This document shows positions 52,492-60,619 of a stretch of 64,000 nucleotides of DNA, piece after piece. The stretch's first letter is position 1. The number at the start of each line of letters is the position of its first letter. Under the pieces are notes generated by a model. It did no database searches. It saw only the letters and a list, made by a program, of their open reading frames with translations, and was not told the origin of the DNA. This DNA is from Kumtagia sp052180275 (GTDB lineage: Bacteria > Pseudomonadota > Alphaproteobacteria > Rhizobiales > Rhizobiaceae): contig NZ_CP197465.1 of the NCBI RefSeq assembly GCF_052180275.1, positions 6,758,001 to 6,822,000 on the forward strand, written 5' to 3'. Position numbers and translations under genes: made by a program.

Positions 52492-53472
52492 TTATTCGAT
52501 GCTGATCTTGGCGTCGGCGATCACCTTCTTCCACTTTTCCGCCTCGCGGCGGACGAGGTCTTCGAGTTCCTCGGGCGTCGAACCGACGGCCTGGACGCCA
52601 CGTTCCTTGAGGAAGGCGACCGTCTCAGGCGTGTGGATGATCTCACGCAGCGCGTTGCCGAGCTTGTCGATGATCGGCTTGGGCGTGCCGCCCTTGACGT
52701 AGATGCCGTGCCAGATGACGAGTTCGACGCCCGGAAGCGTCTCGTCCAGCGCCGGCAGTTCCGGCATGCCATCCCAGCGCTTCGGCGTGCTGACGGCGAG
52801 CGGTATCAACGCGCCCGACTTGACATGCGGCAGCACGGACGGCGCGCCGTCCAGCGCGATGTCGATATGGCCGCCGAGAAGGGCGTTCATCGTGTCGCCG
52901 CTGCTCTTGAACGGCACATGGGTTATGTCGAGCCCGGCCGCCGACTTTAGCAATTCCATCGCCAAATGGTTGGTCGCGCCGACGCCGGACGAGCCGTAGC
53001 TGAACTTGCCGGGGTTGTCCTTGATCTCCTTCAGCACGCCGGCAAGGTCGCGCGCGGCGAACTTGTCGGGATTGATCACCAAGAGGTTCACCTGCTGGTT
53101 GGTCTGCGTCACGGCGGCGAGGTCGTCCATGGTGTAGGGCATGTCGTCGCGCAGCAGCGGCGCGATGGCGACCGCGGCATTGGTAGTAATGACCATCGTG
53201 TAGCCGTCCGGCTGGGACTGGGCGGCAGTGTTGGTGCCCGCGACGCTGCCCGCGCCCGGAACGTTCTCGACCACAACCGGCTGGCCCAGCTTCTGGGACA
53301 GCTTCTGGGCGAGGTAGCGTGCGATACCGTCCGACGTGCCACCGGCGCTGGCGGACACGACGAACTTTATCGGCTGCGTCGGCCAGTCGGTGGCGGCCTG
53401 TGCCGACGCGGCGGCAAGGCTGCCCGCCCAGAACGCCGCCGCCAGGGCGATTCCCGCTATCAGTTTGCGCAC
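52492..53472 (-). CDS. tctC: Tripartite tricarboxylate transporter binding protein (TctC/Bug family)
   Basis: Periplasmic receptor of a TTT transporter, 326 residues, with a Sec signal (MRKLIAGIALAAAFWAGSLA, cleavage near ASA-QA). Bug-family motifs: WPTQPIKFVVSASAGGTSDGIARYLAQKL and VVVENVPGAGSVAGTN. It starts with GTG behind GGGAGGG. It is divergent from the tctB/tctA genes it would serve. Typical ligands are carboxylates or aromatic acids; the actual one is unknown. Confidence 0.85.
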   Translation of the reverse strand: MRKLIAGIALAAAFWAGSLAAASAQAATDWPTQPIKFVVSASAGGTSDGIARYLAQKLSQKLGQPVVVENVPGAGSVAGTNTAAQSQPDGYTMVITTNAAVAIAPLLRDDMPYTMDDLAAVTQTNQQVNLLVINPDKFAARDLAGVLKEIKDNPGKFSYGSSGVGATNHLAMELLKSAAGLDITHVPFKSSGDTMNALLGGHIDIALDGAPSVLPHVKSGALIPLAVSTPKRWDGMPELPALDETLPGVELVIWHGIYVKGGTPKPIIDKLGNALREIIHTPETVAFLKERGVQAVGSTPEELEDLVRREAEKWKKVIADAKISIE

Positions 53473-53837
53473 TGCTATTCCCTCCCTGCAGATTTCGACG
53501 GCCTTGGCCGCCGGAATTTCGAGGCATTCGCCCGATGCGAACGCATTTTTGAGCGCGAGCCGTCTCCGGTCCGCAGCGGCGCCAACTTACGGAGATGCGT
53601 CGGCCGGGGTTAGCGGGCGGAAAGGAAATTAATCTTTTCCGTTTGCGCCGGAATTTCGAGGACCCGGACCGCCATTCCCGACGAAACAGTCCGATTCGGA
53701 AAAGCAGCATTTCCCAATGGTCTCTATCTTTGGCGACTTCCCGCGATAAAGGATGGGTGCAAATCCGTGGCGCGGAAGGACTCGGCCTGCGGGCGGGTCG
53801 CCATGGGACATCAACTTTGGCGGAGCGGGAGGCGGCT
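53473..53837. other. Divergent tctC/tctBA control region
   Basis: 365 bp between divergent starts. A 16-bp direct repeat, CGCCGGAATTTCGAGG, occurs at 53509-53524 and 53646-53661 (137 bp apart), a candidate regulator site. No gene is supported; frames open here lack ribosome sites. Confidence 0.45.
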
Positions 53838-54308
53838 TTGAGTACCTTAGTGGCGAGGAAACACCTTATCGCGGGGCTGCTGTTCGCCCTGATGGGCGCG
53901 AGCGTCACCATCATGTCGCTGCGCTACAAGATGGGAACGCTGCACAATATGGGCCCCGGCTTCCTGCCGTTCTGGCTCGGCCTGCTGCTGGCGGGGCTCG
54001 GCGTCGTCGCGGCCGTCCAGGCCTTGCTCGCCGCCGCGGACGAGCGGCGGCCGCGCATCGAGCCGAGGCAGTTGCTGTTCGTGCTCGGCTCGGTCCTCTG
54101 CTTCGCCCTGCTGCTCAAGCCGCTCGGGATGATCCTGTCGGTCGTGGTCATGACGCTGGTGGCAAGTTTCGCCAGTTCGGAATTCAGGATGACGGAACGG
54201 ATTGCCGTCGCCGTCGGGCTGGCGGTGCTCGCCTATCTGATCTTCGACTTCGCGCTCGGCTTGCCGATCCCGCTTGCGCCGCAGGCTCTGTTGCACCTGG
54301 TACGCTGA
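53838..54308 (+). CDS. tctB: Tripartite tricarboxylate transporter small subunit (TctB family)
   Basis: 156 residues, four hydrophobic segments, as expected for TctB. A TTG start at 53838 with GGGAGG 5 nt upstream gives the normal length; the open frame upstream is longer but has no site, and a GTG at 53850 is an alternative. The tctA ATG follows its stop after one base. Confidence 0.78.
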   Translation: MSTLVARKHLIAGLLFALMGASVTIMSLRYKMGTLHNMGPGFLPFWLGLLLAGLGVVAAVQALLAAADERRPRIEPRQLLFVLGSVLCFALLLKPLGMILSVVVMTLVASFASSEFRMTERIAVAVGLAVLAYLIFDFALGLPIPLAPQALLHLVR

Positions 54309-54309
54309 C

Positions 54310-55815
54310 ATGGAACTTCTTTCGCATCTGGCGCTCGGCGCCAGCGTGGCCTTCACGCTGCAGAACCTTTTCTACGCCTTCGTGGGCTGCCTGCTGGGAA
54401 CGCTGATCGGCATCCTGCCGGGCCTCGGCCCCCTCGCCACCATCGCGATCCTGCTGCCGTTCACATATGGCCTCGATCCGACCGCGGCGCTGATCATGCT
54501 GGCCGGCATCTACTACGGCTCGCAATATGGCGGGTCGACCACGGCGATCCTTCTCAACCTGCCCGGCGAGACCTCGTCGGTGGTGACGGTCATCGACGGC
54601 CACAAGATGGCCCAGGACGGCCGCGCCGGCACGGCGCTGGCAACCGCCGCCATAAGCTCGTTCGTCGCCGGCTGCGTCGGCACGCTGATCCTGGCGGCTT
54701 TCGCCATTCCGCTGACCAGGGTGGCGCTGTCCTTCGGACCGGCCGAATATTTCTCGCTGCTCATGCTCGGCCTTGTCGGCGCCGTGGTGCTGACGCCGAG
54801 TTCGCTGATCCTGTCGCTGTGCATGCTGGTAGTCGGCGTGCTTCTCGGCATGATCGGCACGGATGTGAGTTCCGGTGTCACCCGCTTCACTTTCGGGATC
54901 TCCGATCTCTGGGATGGCATCGATTTCGTCGTCGTCGCGGTCGGCATGTTCGCTGCGGCGGAAATCGTCGCCAATCTCACCCACGCCGAAGGCCCCAAGA
55001 GCATAACTTCGAAGGTCTCGAACCTGTGGCCGACGCGCGCAGAGTTCAGGCGCATGACGCCGTCGATGTTCCGAGGCACGGCGCTCGGCAGCCTTGTCGG
55101 CATCCTGCCCGGCGCCGGCGCGGCGCTCGCCTCCTTCATGGCCTATACGCTGGAGCGAAAATTCTCCCGCCACGCCGACGAACTGGGGCATGGCGCGCTG
55201 GAAGGCGTCGCCGGCCCGGAGGCGGCCAACAACGCCGCCGCGCAGACCGCCTTCATCCCAACGCTGACCCTGGGCATTCCAGGGACCGGGAGCATGGCGA
55301 TGCTGCTCGGCGCGATGATGATCCACAACATCCAGCCCGGCCCGCAGGTCATGACCCAGAACCCGGACCTGTTCTGGGGGCTGATCGTGTCGATGTGGAT
55401 CGGCAATTTGATGCTGGTCATCCTCAACCTGCCGCTGATCGGCCTGTGGGTGCGGCTGCTGAAGGTTCCCTACAAGATCCTTTTCCCGGCGATCCTGATG
55501 TTCTGCTGCGTCGGCGTCTATTCGGTGCAGTCCTCGACTTTCGACGTCGTGCTCGTCGTGGTCTTCGGCTTCGTCGGCTATATCTTCCGCAAGCTCGAAT
55601 GCGACCCGCTGCCTCTCATGCTCGGCTTCGTGCTCGGGCCGATGCTGGAGGAGCATTTCCGCCGCGCGATGATCCTGTCGAAGGGCGACCTGATGTTCTT
55701 TTTCGAGCGGCCGGTGTCCGCCGTCATGCTGTCGCTGGCTGTCATCATGCTACTGCTGGTCGGCTCCTCCTTCATCCGCAAGCAGCGCCGCGAGAAGCTG
55801 AGCGTCGAGGCTTAG
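54310..55815 (+). CDS. tctA: Tripartite tricarboxylate transporter large permease (TctA family)
   Basis: 501 residues with about eleven or twelve hydrophobic segments. Strong TctA signatures: GCLLGTLIGILPGLGPLATIA near the N-terminus, YYGSQYGGSTTAILLNLPGE, and the second repeat GSLVGILPGAGAALASFMAY. Works with TctB and the divergent TctC-type receptor as a secondary importer. Confidence 0.92.
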   Translation: MELLSHLALGASVAFTLQNLFYAFVGCLLGTLIGILPGLGPLATIAILLPFTYGLDPTAALIMLAGIYYGSQYGGSTTAILLNLPGETSSVVTVIDGHKMAQDGRAGTALATAAISSFVAGCVGTLILAAFAIPLTRVALSFGPAEYFSLLMLGLVGAVVLTPSSLILSLCMLVVGVLLGMIGTDVSSGVTRFTFGISDLWDGIDFVVVAVGMFAAAEIVANLTHAEGPKSITSKVSNLWPTRAEFRRMTPSMFRGTALGSLVGILPGAGAALASFMAYTLERKFSRHADELGHGALEGVAGPEAANNAAAQTAFIPTLTLGIPGTGSMAMLLGAMMIHNIQPGPQVMTQNPDLFWGLIVSMWIGNLMLVILNLPLIGLWVRLLKVPYKILFPAILMFCCVGVYSVQSSTFDVVLVVVFGFVGYIFRKLECDPLPLMLGFVLGPMLEEHFRRAMILSKGDLMFFFERPVSAVMLSLAVIMLLLVGSSFIRKQRREKLSVEA

Positions 55816-55844
55816 CGGCCACACCCGTTTCGGCATTCTGAAAA

Positions 55845-55884
55845 ACGAAAGAGGCGGCCGTCGCGTGACGGCCGCCTCTTTCGT
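55845..55884. terminator. Strong bidirectional terminator
   Basis: An 18-bp perfect stem (55845-55862 with 55867-55884) around a GCGT loop. The A-rich 5' side and T-rich 3' side allow it to act on both strands. It lies between the convergent tctA and flavin reductase genes. Confidence 0.8.
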
Positions 55885-55911
55885 CCCCAACGCATTGGCC
55901 GGGACCGGCCG

Positions 55912-56430
55912 TCAGTGACCGTGCTGGTATTTGCCAAAACCGCCGCGAAAGAAGACGAGCGGCTCGCCGTCGAGACGCCGGCACGAGATCACCTCGCCGA
56001 TCACGATGTCGTGGTCGCCACCGGAGTGGATATCCCGCACCACGCATTCGAAGCTGGACAGCGCGTCGCGCAGCAGCGGCAGGCCGCGCTGGCCGATGTC
56101 GATGTTCAGCCCGTCGAAGCGTTCGGCCATGCTGGCGGCCCTGCCGACGAACCGGCCGGCCAGTTCCTTCTGCGAATTGTTGAGCAGGCTCACGCCGAAC
56201 TGGCCCGACGCTTTCATGGCGCTGCCGGTGGCGCTGCCCTTTTTCGGGCAGATGAGCAGCAGGCAGGGATCCAGCGAGACCGACGTAAGCGAGTTCATCG
56301 TCATGCCGAACCAGGCGCCGGCGTCGCTGGCCGTGACGACGGCCACGCCGGTTGCGAAGGCGCCGATCGCGGCGCGGAACGCCTGCGGGTCGACCCGCTC
56401 GCCGGCAAAGCTATCGACGCACTGGTTCAT
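55912..56430 (-). CDS. Flavin reductase (HpaC-like)
   Basis: 172 residues of the flavin-reductase-like FMN-binding fold. Family motifs: FRAAIGAFATGVAVVTASD, GMTMNSLTSVSLDPCLLLICP, FGVSLLNNSQKELAGRF and DHDIVIGEV near the C-terminus. It supplies reduced flavin to a two-component monooxygenase; the LLM protein at 50223-51323 is the nearest candidate partner. The ATG at 56430 has GAGG upstream. Divergent from the LysR gene. Confidence 0.85.
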   Translation of the reverse strand: MNQCVDSFAGERVDPQAFRAAIGAFATGVAVVTASDAGAWFGMTMNSLTSVSLDPCLLLICPKKGSATGSAMKASGQFGVSLLNNSQKELAGRFVGRAASMAERFDGLNIDIGQRGLPLLRDALSSFECVVRDIHSGGDHDIVIGEVISCRRLDGEPLVFFRGGFGKYQHGH

Positions 56431-56538
56431 GGCGATCCTCTTGCCTGCACATGCTGGCGGCAAGATAGGAGCCGGGCACTCATGTTGAAAATGTCCTAAA
56501 TATGAAATACATTCTTTCCCTTCCGGAAAGGAGGCACC

Positions 56539-57462
56539 ATGAACAAATTCATGGCCTTGACCATATTCACCAAGGTGGCCGAGAGCGGCGGCTTCACGGC
56601 CGCCGCCCGCAAGCTCGGCATGTCGGTGTCGGCGGTCACCAAGGCGATCGCCCGGCTGGAGGACGATCTGGGCACCCAGCTCTTCCACCGCACCACGCGC
56701 CAATTGAGCACCACCGACTACGGCCAGGAGTTCTACGAACGCAGCGTCCAGATCCTCACCGACCTGGAGGATGCCGAAACCCAGTTACGCAACCGCAACG
56801 CCACGGCGCGCGGGCGGGTACGCGCCGTCGTGCCGATCTCCTTCGGCAGGGTGACGCTGGTTCCCGAACTGCCCGACTTCTTCGCCCGCTATCCCGACAT
56901 CGAGTTGGACCTCGCCTTCAGTGACGGCCCTGTCGACCTGATCGCCGAAGGTTTCGACGTGGCCGTGCGGACAGGGCAGGTCAGCGATTCGCGTCTCACC
57001 ATCCGCCTGCTGACGCGCGGCCCGCAACTGGTGGTGGCCTCGCCAGATTATGTCGCCAGGCATGGCGAGCCGCGGACGCCCGAGGACCTCCAGGATCACA
57101 ACTGCCTCGTCGGACGCTTCGGACCCAATTGGGAGTTCCGCGGTTCCAACGGCCACAACAAGATGGTGCGGGTGCGGGGCAATGCCGTCATCAACAGCGG
57201 CGACGCGCTGCGCGAGGCGGCGGTGGCCGGCCTCGGCATCATGCAGGGCACGCTCTGGCTGGTCCGCAAGGATCTGAGCCAGGGAAAGCTCGTGCCGCTG
57301 CTTTCCGACTACAGCCTCGACGGCGCGCCGATCTCCGTGCTCTATCTCGGCAAGAAGCACCTGCCCAGAAAGGTGCGGATATTCATCGACTTCCTGATCT
57401 CGCTGGCGAAGAACGAGGAACTGCCGTCGATCGCCGCACCTGCCCTTCAGCCGGCTCACTGA
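56539..57462 (+). CDS. LysR-family regulator
   Basis: 307 residues, strong AAGGAGG site. N-terminal helix-turn-helix (VAESGGFTAAARKLGMSVSAVTKAIARLEDDLG) and a C-terminal effector domain of the type common in rhizobial LysR proteins (ARYPDIELDLAFSDGPVDLIAEGFDVAVRTG). Divergent from the flavin reductase gene, whose 108-bp intergenic region it probably controls. The inducer is unknown. Confidence 0.86.
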   Translation: MNKFMALTIFTKVAESGGFTAAARKLGMSVSAVTKAIARLEDDLGTQLFHRTTRQLSTTDYGQEFYERSVQILTDLEDAETQLRNRNATARGRVRAVVPISFGRVTLVPELPDFFARYPDIELDLAFSDGPVDLIAEGFDVAVRTGQVSDSRLTIRLLTRGPQLVVASPDYVARHGEPRTPEDLQDHNCLVGRFGPNWEFRGSNGHNKMVRVRGNAVINSGDALREAAVAGLGIMQGTLWLVRKDLSQGKLVPLLSDYSLDGAPISVLYLGKKHLPRKVRIFIDFLISLAKNEELPSIAAPALQPAH

Positions 57463-57484
57463 CCGCCGATCGGGTGTCGAGGGG

Positions 57485-58279
57485 TTATGCGTCTTCACGG
57501 ATAAAGCCTAAAATCGCCGCCGCAAAACCTTCAGGATTTTCGATGACGGAGATATGGCCGGTGTCCGGCAGCTCCGCATAGCGCGAACTCGGCGTCTTCC
57601 GCTGATGGTCGCGCAGGACGGAAGGCGGCGCGCCGCCGTCCTTCTCGCCGGCGAGGAACAGGGAGCGGACGCTGCTGCCCTCGAGGCGCCGTTCGTAGTC
57701 CAGGCCCTTCAGCGCCTCGGCGCTGGCGCAATATCCGTCCACAGACGTGGCCAGAACCATCTGCCTGATCGCTGCGATCGCCCGTGGATCGCGGACGGGA
57801 AACTCCGGCGTGAACCAGCGGCTGACGGTGGCGTCGGCGATTGCTTCCATGCCGCCCTGCCGGACGCGCTCGAGACGCTCCTCCCAGTTCTTTCTATAAT
57901 CCGGCGTGGCCGATGCGCGGGCGTTGCAGAAGGCGACGCTCTCCAGCCGCTCGCGGTGGTCCAGCGCCAGCCCCATGCCGACCATGCCACCCAGCGACAG
58001 GCCGACGAAATGCACCTTCGCCAGGCCGACCGTATCCATCAGCGCGACCGCGTCGTCCGCCAGATCGTCCAGGGTGAAGGATCCCGACCCAGCCGGCGAC
58101 CCACCATGGCCACGGCTGTCGTATCGAAGCACGCGATAGTCGCTGGCCATTACGCCGGCGAAGCCATCCCAGACCCGGAGGTCCAGCGCCACACCATGCG
58201 CCAGCATGATGCAAGGCGCCTCGCGCGGCCCCTCGATCCGGTAGCTCAGCGTGCGTGCATCCGGCAGCGTCGCCTTCAC
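57485..58279 (-). CDS. Alpha/beta hydrolase (enol-lactonase-like)
   Basis: 264 residues. Nucleophile Ser95 in GLSLGG, acid Asp near residue 214 (GEKDGG) and His near 243 (DTGHIS). The layout recalls PcaD-type 3-oxoadipate enol-lactonases, but the substrate is not determined. ATGA overlap with the upstream carboxymuconolactone decarboxylase-like gene; that pairing is also typical of ring-cleavage product pathways. Confidence 0.8.
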   Translation of the reverse strand: MKATLPDARTLSYRIEGPREAPCIMLAHGVALDLRVWDGFAGVMASDYRVLRYDSRGHGGSPAGSGSFTLDDLADDAVALMDTVGLAKVHFVGLSLGGMVGMGLALDHRERLESVAFCNARASATPDYRKNWEERLERVRQGGMEAIADATVSRWFTPEFPVRDPRAIAAIRQMVLATSVDGYCASAEALKGLDYERRLEGSSVRSLFLAGEKDGGAPPSVLRDHQRKTPSSRYAELPDTGHISVIENPEGFAAAILGFIREDA

Positions 58280-58857
58280 GGCCGGCGCTCCGCGGCATCA
58301 GCCATCCGAACACGCTTCCAGGGAATGTCGGCATCCGCGGGCACCCCGACCTGGTGCGCGTTGATGGTCAGCGCCAGCAGCGAATAGTAACCGATCAGGC
58401 CGGTGAGATCGGTGGTTCCGCGCACGCCGAACAACTCTGTCGCGCGCCCGTAGGTCGCGTCCGAAACCTGTGTCGAGCGGAGCAGTTCGCCGCAGAAATC
58501 CGCGACGACACGATCTTCTTCGGTCGGCCATTGCGGCGTGCCGCCCATGCCGAGTGTGTCGATCGCATCGCGAGGCAGCCCCTGCTTCTCGGCGATGGGC
58601 GCATGGACGAACCATTCGTAGTCGGCCCGCCAGTGGCGGGCGACGGCCAGGATAGCCAGTTCCCGCTGGCGCTGCGGCACCGCGCATTCGAACCGCACAA
58701 AGACGCCGAGTTGCTCGACGCGCGCCGCGAGTTCCGGGCTGTGGAGAAGTGCCAGGAACGGCCCGGCGACCCTGCCGCGCGCGCCGCCGGCAATGTGGTC
58801 GTAGACCGCCTTCTGAGCGGCGTCCATCGCCTCGATGTCGATCTCGGGAAGTCGCAT
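58276..58857 (-). CDS. Carboxymuconolactone decarboxylase-like protein
   Basis: 193 residues of the AhpD/CMD helical fold (FECAVPQRQRELAILAVARHWRADYEWFVHAPIAEKQGL). The AhpD redox CxxC is absent, so peroxidase activity is unlikely; a Glu/His pair (YEWFVH) is in its place, as in decarboxylase-type members. ATG 58857 is preferred over a TTG 21 nt upstream. Co-transcribed with the hydrolase. Confidence 0.78.
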   Translation of the reverse strand: MRLPEIDIEAMDAAQKAVYDHIAGGARGRVAGPFLALLHSPELAARVEQLGVFVRFECAVPQRQRELAILAVARHWRADYEWFVHAPIAEKQGLPRDAIDTLGMGGTPQWPTEEDRVVADFCGELLRSTQVSDATYGRATELFGVRGTTDLTGLIGYYSLLALTINAHQVGVPADADIPWKRVRMADAAERRP

Positions 58858-59063
58858 GAAAGCCTCGCCTGTGGACAATCCGAGCCGGCGCGGAAAGTCA
58901 TCCCCCCTCCGCCGCGCCAGTCCGCTTGCCTTCCTTGGCTTCCGGCTGGACGCCGGACAATCGGCCTTTTCGGAAATTCATCTTTTCAGCAAGCCGGCTT
59001 CGGAACGCAAAGGAGAATTTCCAAAACGGCCGGTAACGATGCGTGCCCTCAGGCTATAGAGAG

Positions 59064-60608
59064 ATGGAATCTCCCGCAGAGCAGTTTCGCGACATGCCCG
59101 TGACCCCCAGCACACCCTATTTCGCCGACGCGGGAGGGCCGGGCGGCTGCCGCTGCCCCGGCTGCATGCCGCTTTCCGCCGGTGCGCCGACGGCGTCTTT
59201 CGCTCCCGCCGGGCCGCTGCCTTCGCCGGATCGCTCAGCCGCGCGTGCCGTGCTGCGGACGCCGGAATGGGTAGGCCGCCTCAACGCCGCCGGCGAGCGG
59301 AGACGCCTGCTCATCCGCGGCGCCTGCATCGTCAGCATGGATTCGAATGTTACCGATCTGCCGAGAGGCGACATCCTCGTCGAAGGCAGCCGGATCGCCG
59401 CCATCGCCCCGTCCATCGACGCCGACTGCGAGGCGATCGATGCGCGAGGCATGATCGCCTGCCCCGGTTTCATCGACACGCACCGGCACTGCTGGCAGAA
59501 CGTTTTTCGCCGCTTCGCCCCCAACATCCTCTGGCTCAAATACCGCGAGACCTCAGATCAGGCGGCACTCGTCTACAGCCCGGAGGATGTGCTGATCGGC
59601 AATCTGCTCACCTGCCTCGGTGCCATCGACAGCGGCGTCACAACCCTGCTCGACTGGTCGCACATCTCCAACTCGCCCGACCATTCCGACGCCGCCATCG
59701 AAGGCCTGCAGCGCTCCGGCATCCGCGCCGTCTACGGTTTTGGCCAGTCGCGATGCAGCCATCCTAACAGCCAGTATCCGCAGGACATCAGACGGCTGCG
59801 GCGCGACGTGCTGCCGTCGGACGACGCTCTGGTGACGCTCTGCCTCGCCGCCGACATCGACCGCCACCAGCACTGGCCGATCGCCCGCGAACTCGGCCTG
59901 CGCATCACCGCCCACGCGGCGCGCCGGCCGGAACTGATGGCCGAGATCCATCGCCAGGGGCTGATGAAGGACGACACCACCTATATCCACTGCACCGCGC
60001 TGGACGATCTCGCCTGGAGCCATATCCGCGACAGCGGCGCCACCCTGTCCATAGCCACCACCTCGGTCGCGCAGCTGGGCGTGGCGGGCGGCCTGCCGCC
60101 GATCCAGCGGGCGCTCGACCTCGGCCTGAGACCCAGCCTCAGCATCGATGTGGAAGTCTCGTTGCCCGGCGACATGTTCACCCAGATGCGGGCGATGCTC
60201 GCCTTGCAGCGCTCGGCCGCCAACGAACGGCGCATGCGCGGCGACGGCCGTGACGTACCGTGCCTTTCGGTCCGCGACGTTTTGGGCTTCGCCACGGTCG
60301 AGGGCGCGCGGGCGCTGGGTATGCAGCACCGGATCGGTTCGTTCGCGCCCGGCAAGCAGGCCGACCTGATCCTGATCGAGGCCGGCGCCATCAACACGCT
60401 GCCGCTCAACAACGCCATCGGCACCATCGTGTCGGGCGCCGACGGCCGCAACGTCTCGACGGTGATGATTGCCGGCAGGCTGGCCAAATGGGCCGGGCAG
60501 CTGCTGGATTTCGATGTCGGCCATATCAGGCAGCTGGCCGAGGCGGCGCGCGACCGGGTCGTCGAAAAATCGGGACTTCAGGCCCCGCTTTTCGGCGACG
60601 GGTATTGA
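59064..60608 (+). CDS. Amidohydrolase with Cys-rich N-terminal extension (copy 1)
   Basis: 514 residues, ATZ/TRZ-type metal-dependent hydrolase. Metal-site residues visible: HRH (140-142, GFIDTHRHCW), His284 (ITAHAAR), a further His in YIHCTALDD and an Asp in LSIDVEVS. The fold opens with RGACIVSMDSNVTDLPRGDILVEGSRI. Before it lies an unusual extension of some 90 residues with GGCRCPGC (Cys29, Cys31, Cys34). The start is uncertain: ATG 59064 lacks a good ribosome site, and 59094 is possible. Family substrates are cytosine-, chlorohydrolase- or guanine-like rings. Confidence 0.78.
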   Translation: MESPAEQFRDMPVTPSTPYFADAGGPGGCRCPGCMPLSAGAPTASFAPAGPLPSPDRSAARAVLRTPEWVGRLNAAGERRRLLIRGACIVSMDSNVTDLPRGDILVEGSRIAAIAPSIDADCEAIDARGMIACPGFIDTHRHCWQNVFRRFAPNILWLKYRETSDQAALVYSPEDVLIGNLLTCLGAIDSGVTTLLDWSHISNSPDHSDAAIEGLQRSGIRAVYGFGQSRCSHPNSQYPQDIRRLRRDVLPSDDALVTLCLAADIDRHQHWPIARELGLRITAHAARRPELMAEIHRQGLMKDDTTYIHCTALDDLAWSHIRDSGATLSIATTSVAQLGVAGGLPPIQRALDLGLRPSLSIDVEVSLPGDMFTQMRAMLALQRSAANERRMRGDGRDVPCLSVRDVLGFATVEGARALGMQHRIGSFAPGKQADLILIEAGAINTLPLNNAIGTIVSGADGRNVSTVMIAGRLAKWAGQLLDFDVGHIRQLAEAARDRVVEKSGLQAPLFGDGY

Positions 60609-60619
60609 GGACGCGACAA

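Noticed and set aside
49329..52505. 1058-codon open frame on the plus strand
   Set aside because: Antisense to the CocE, LLM and hypothetical genes, all of which show clear families or ribosome sites. Composition is typical of a shadow frame.
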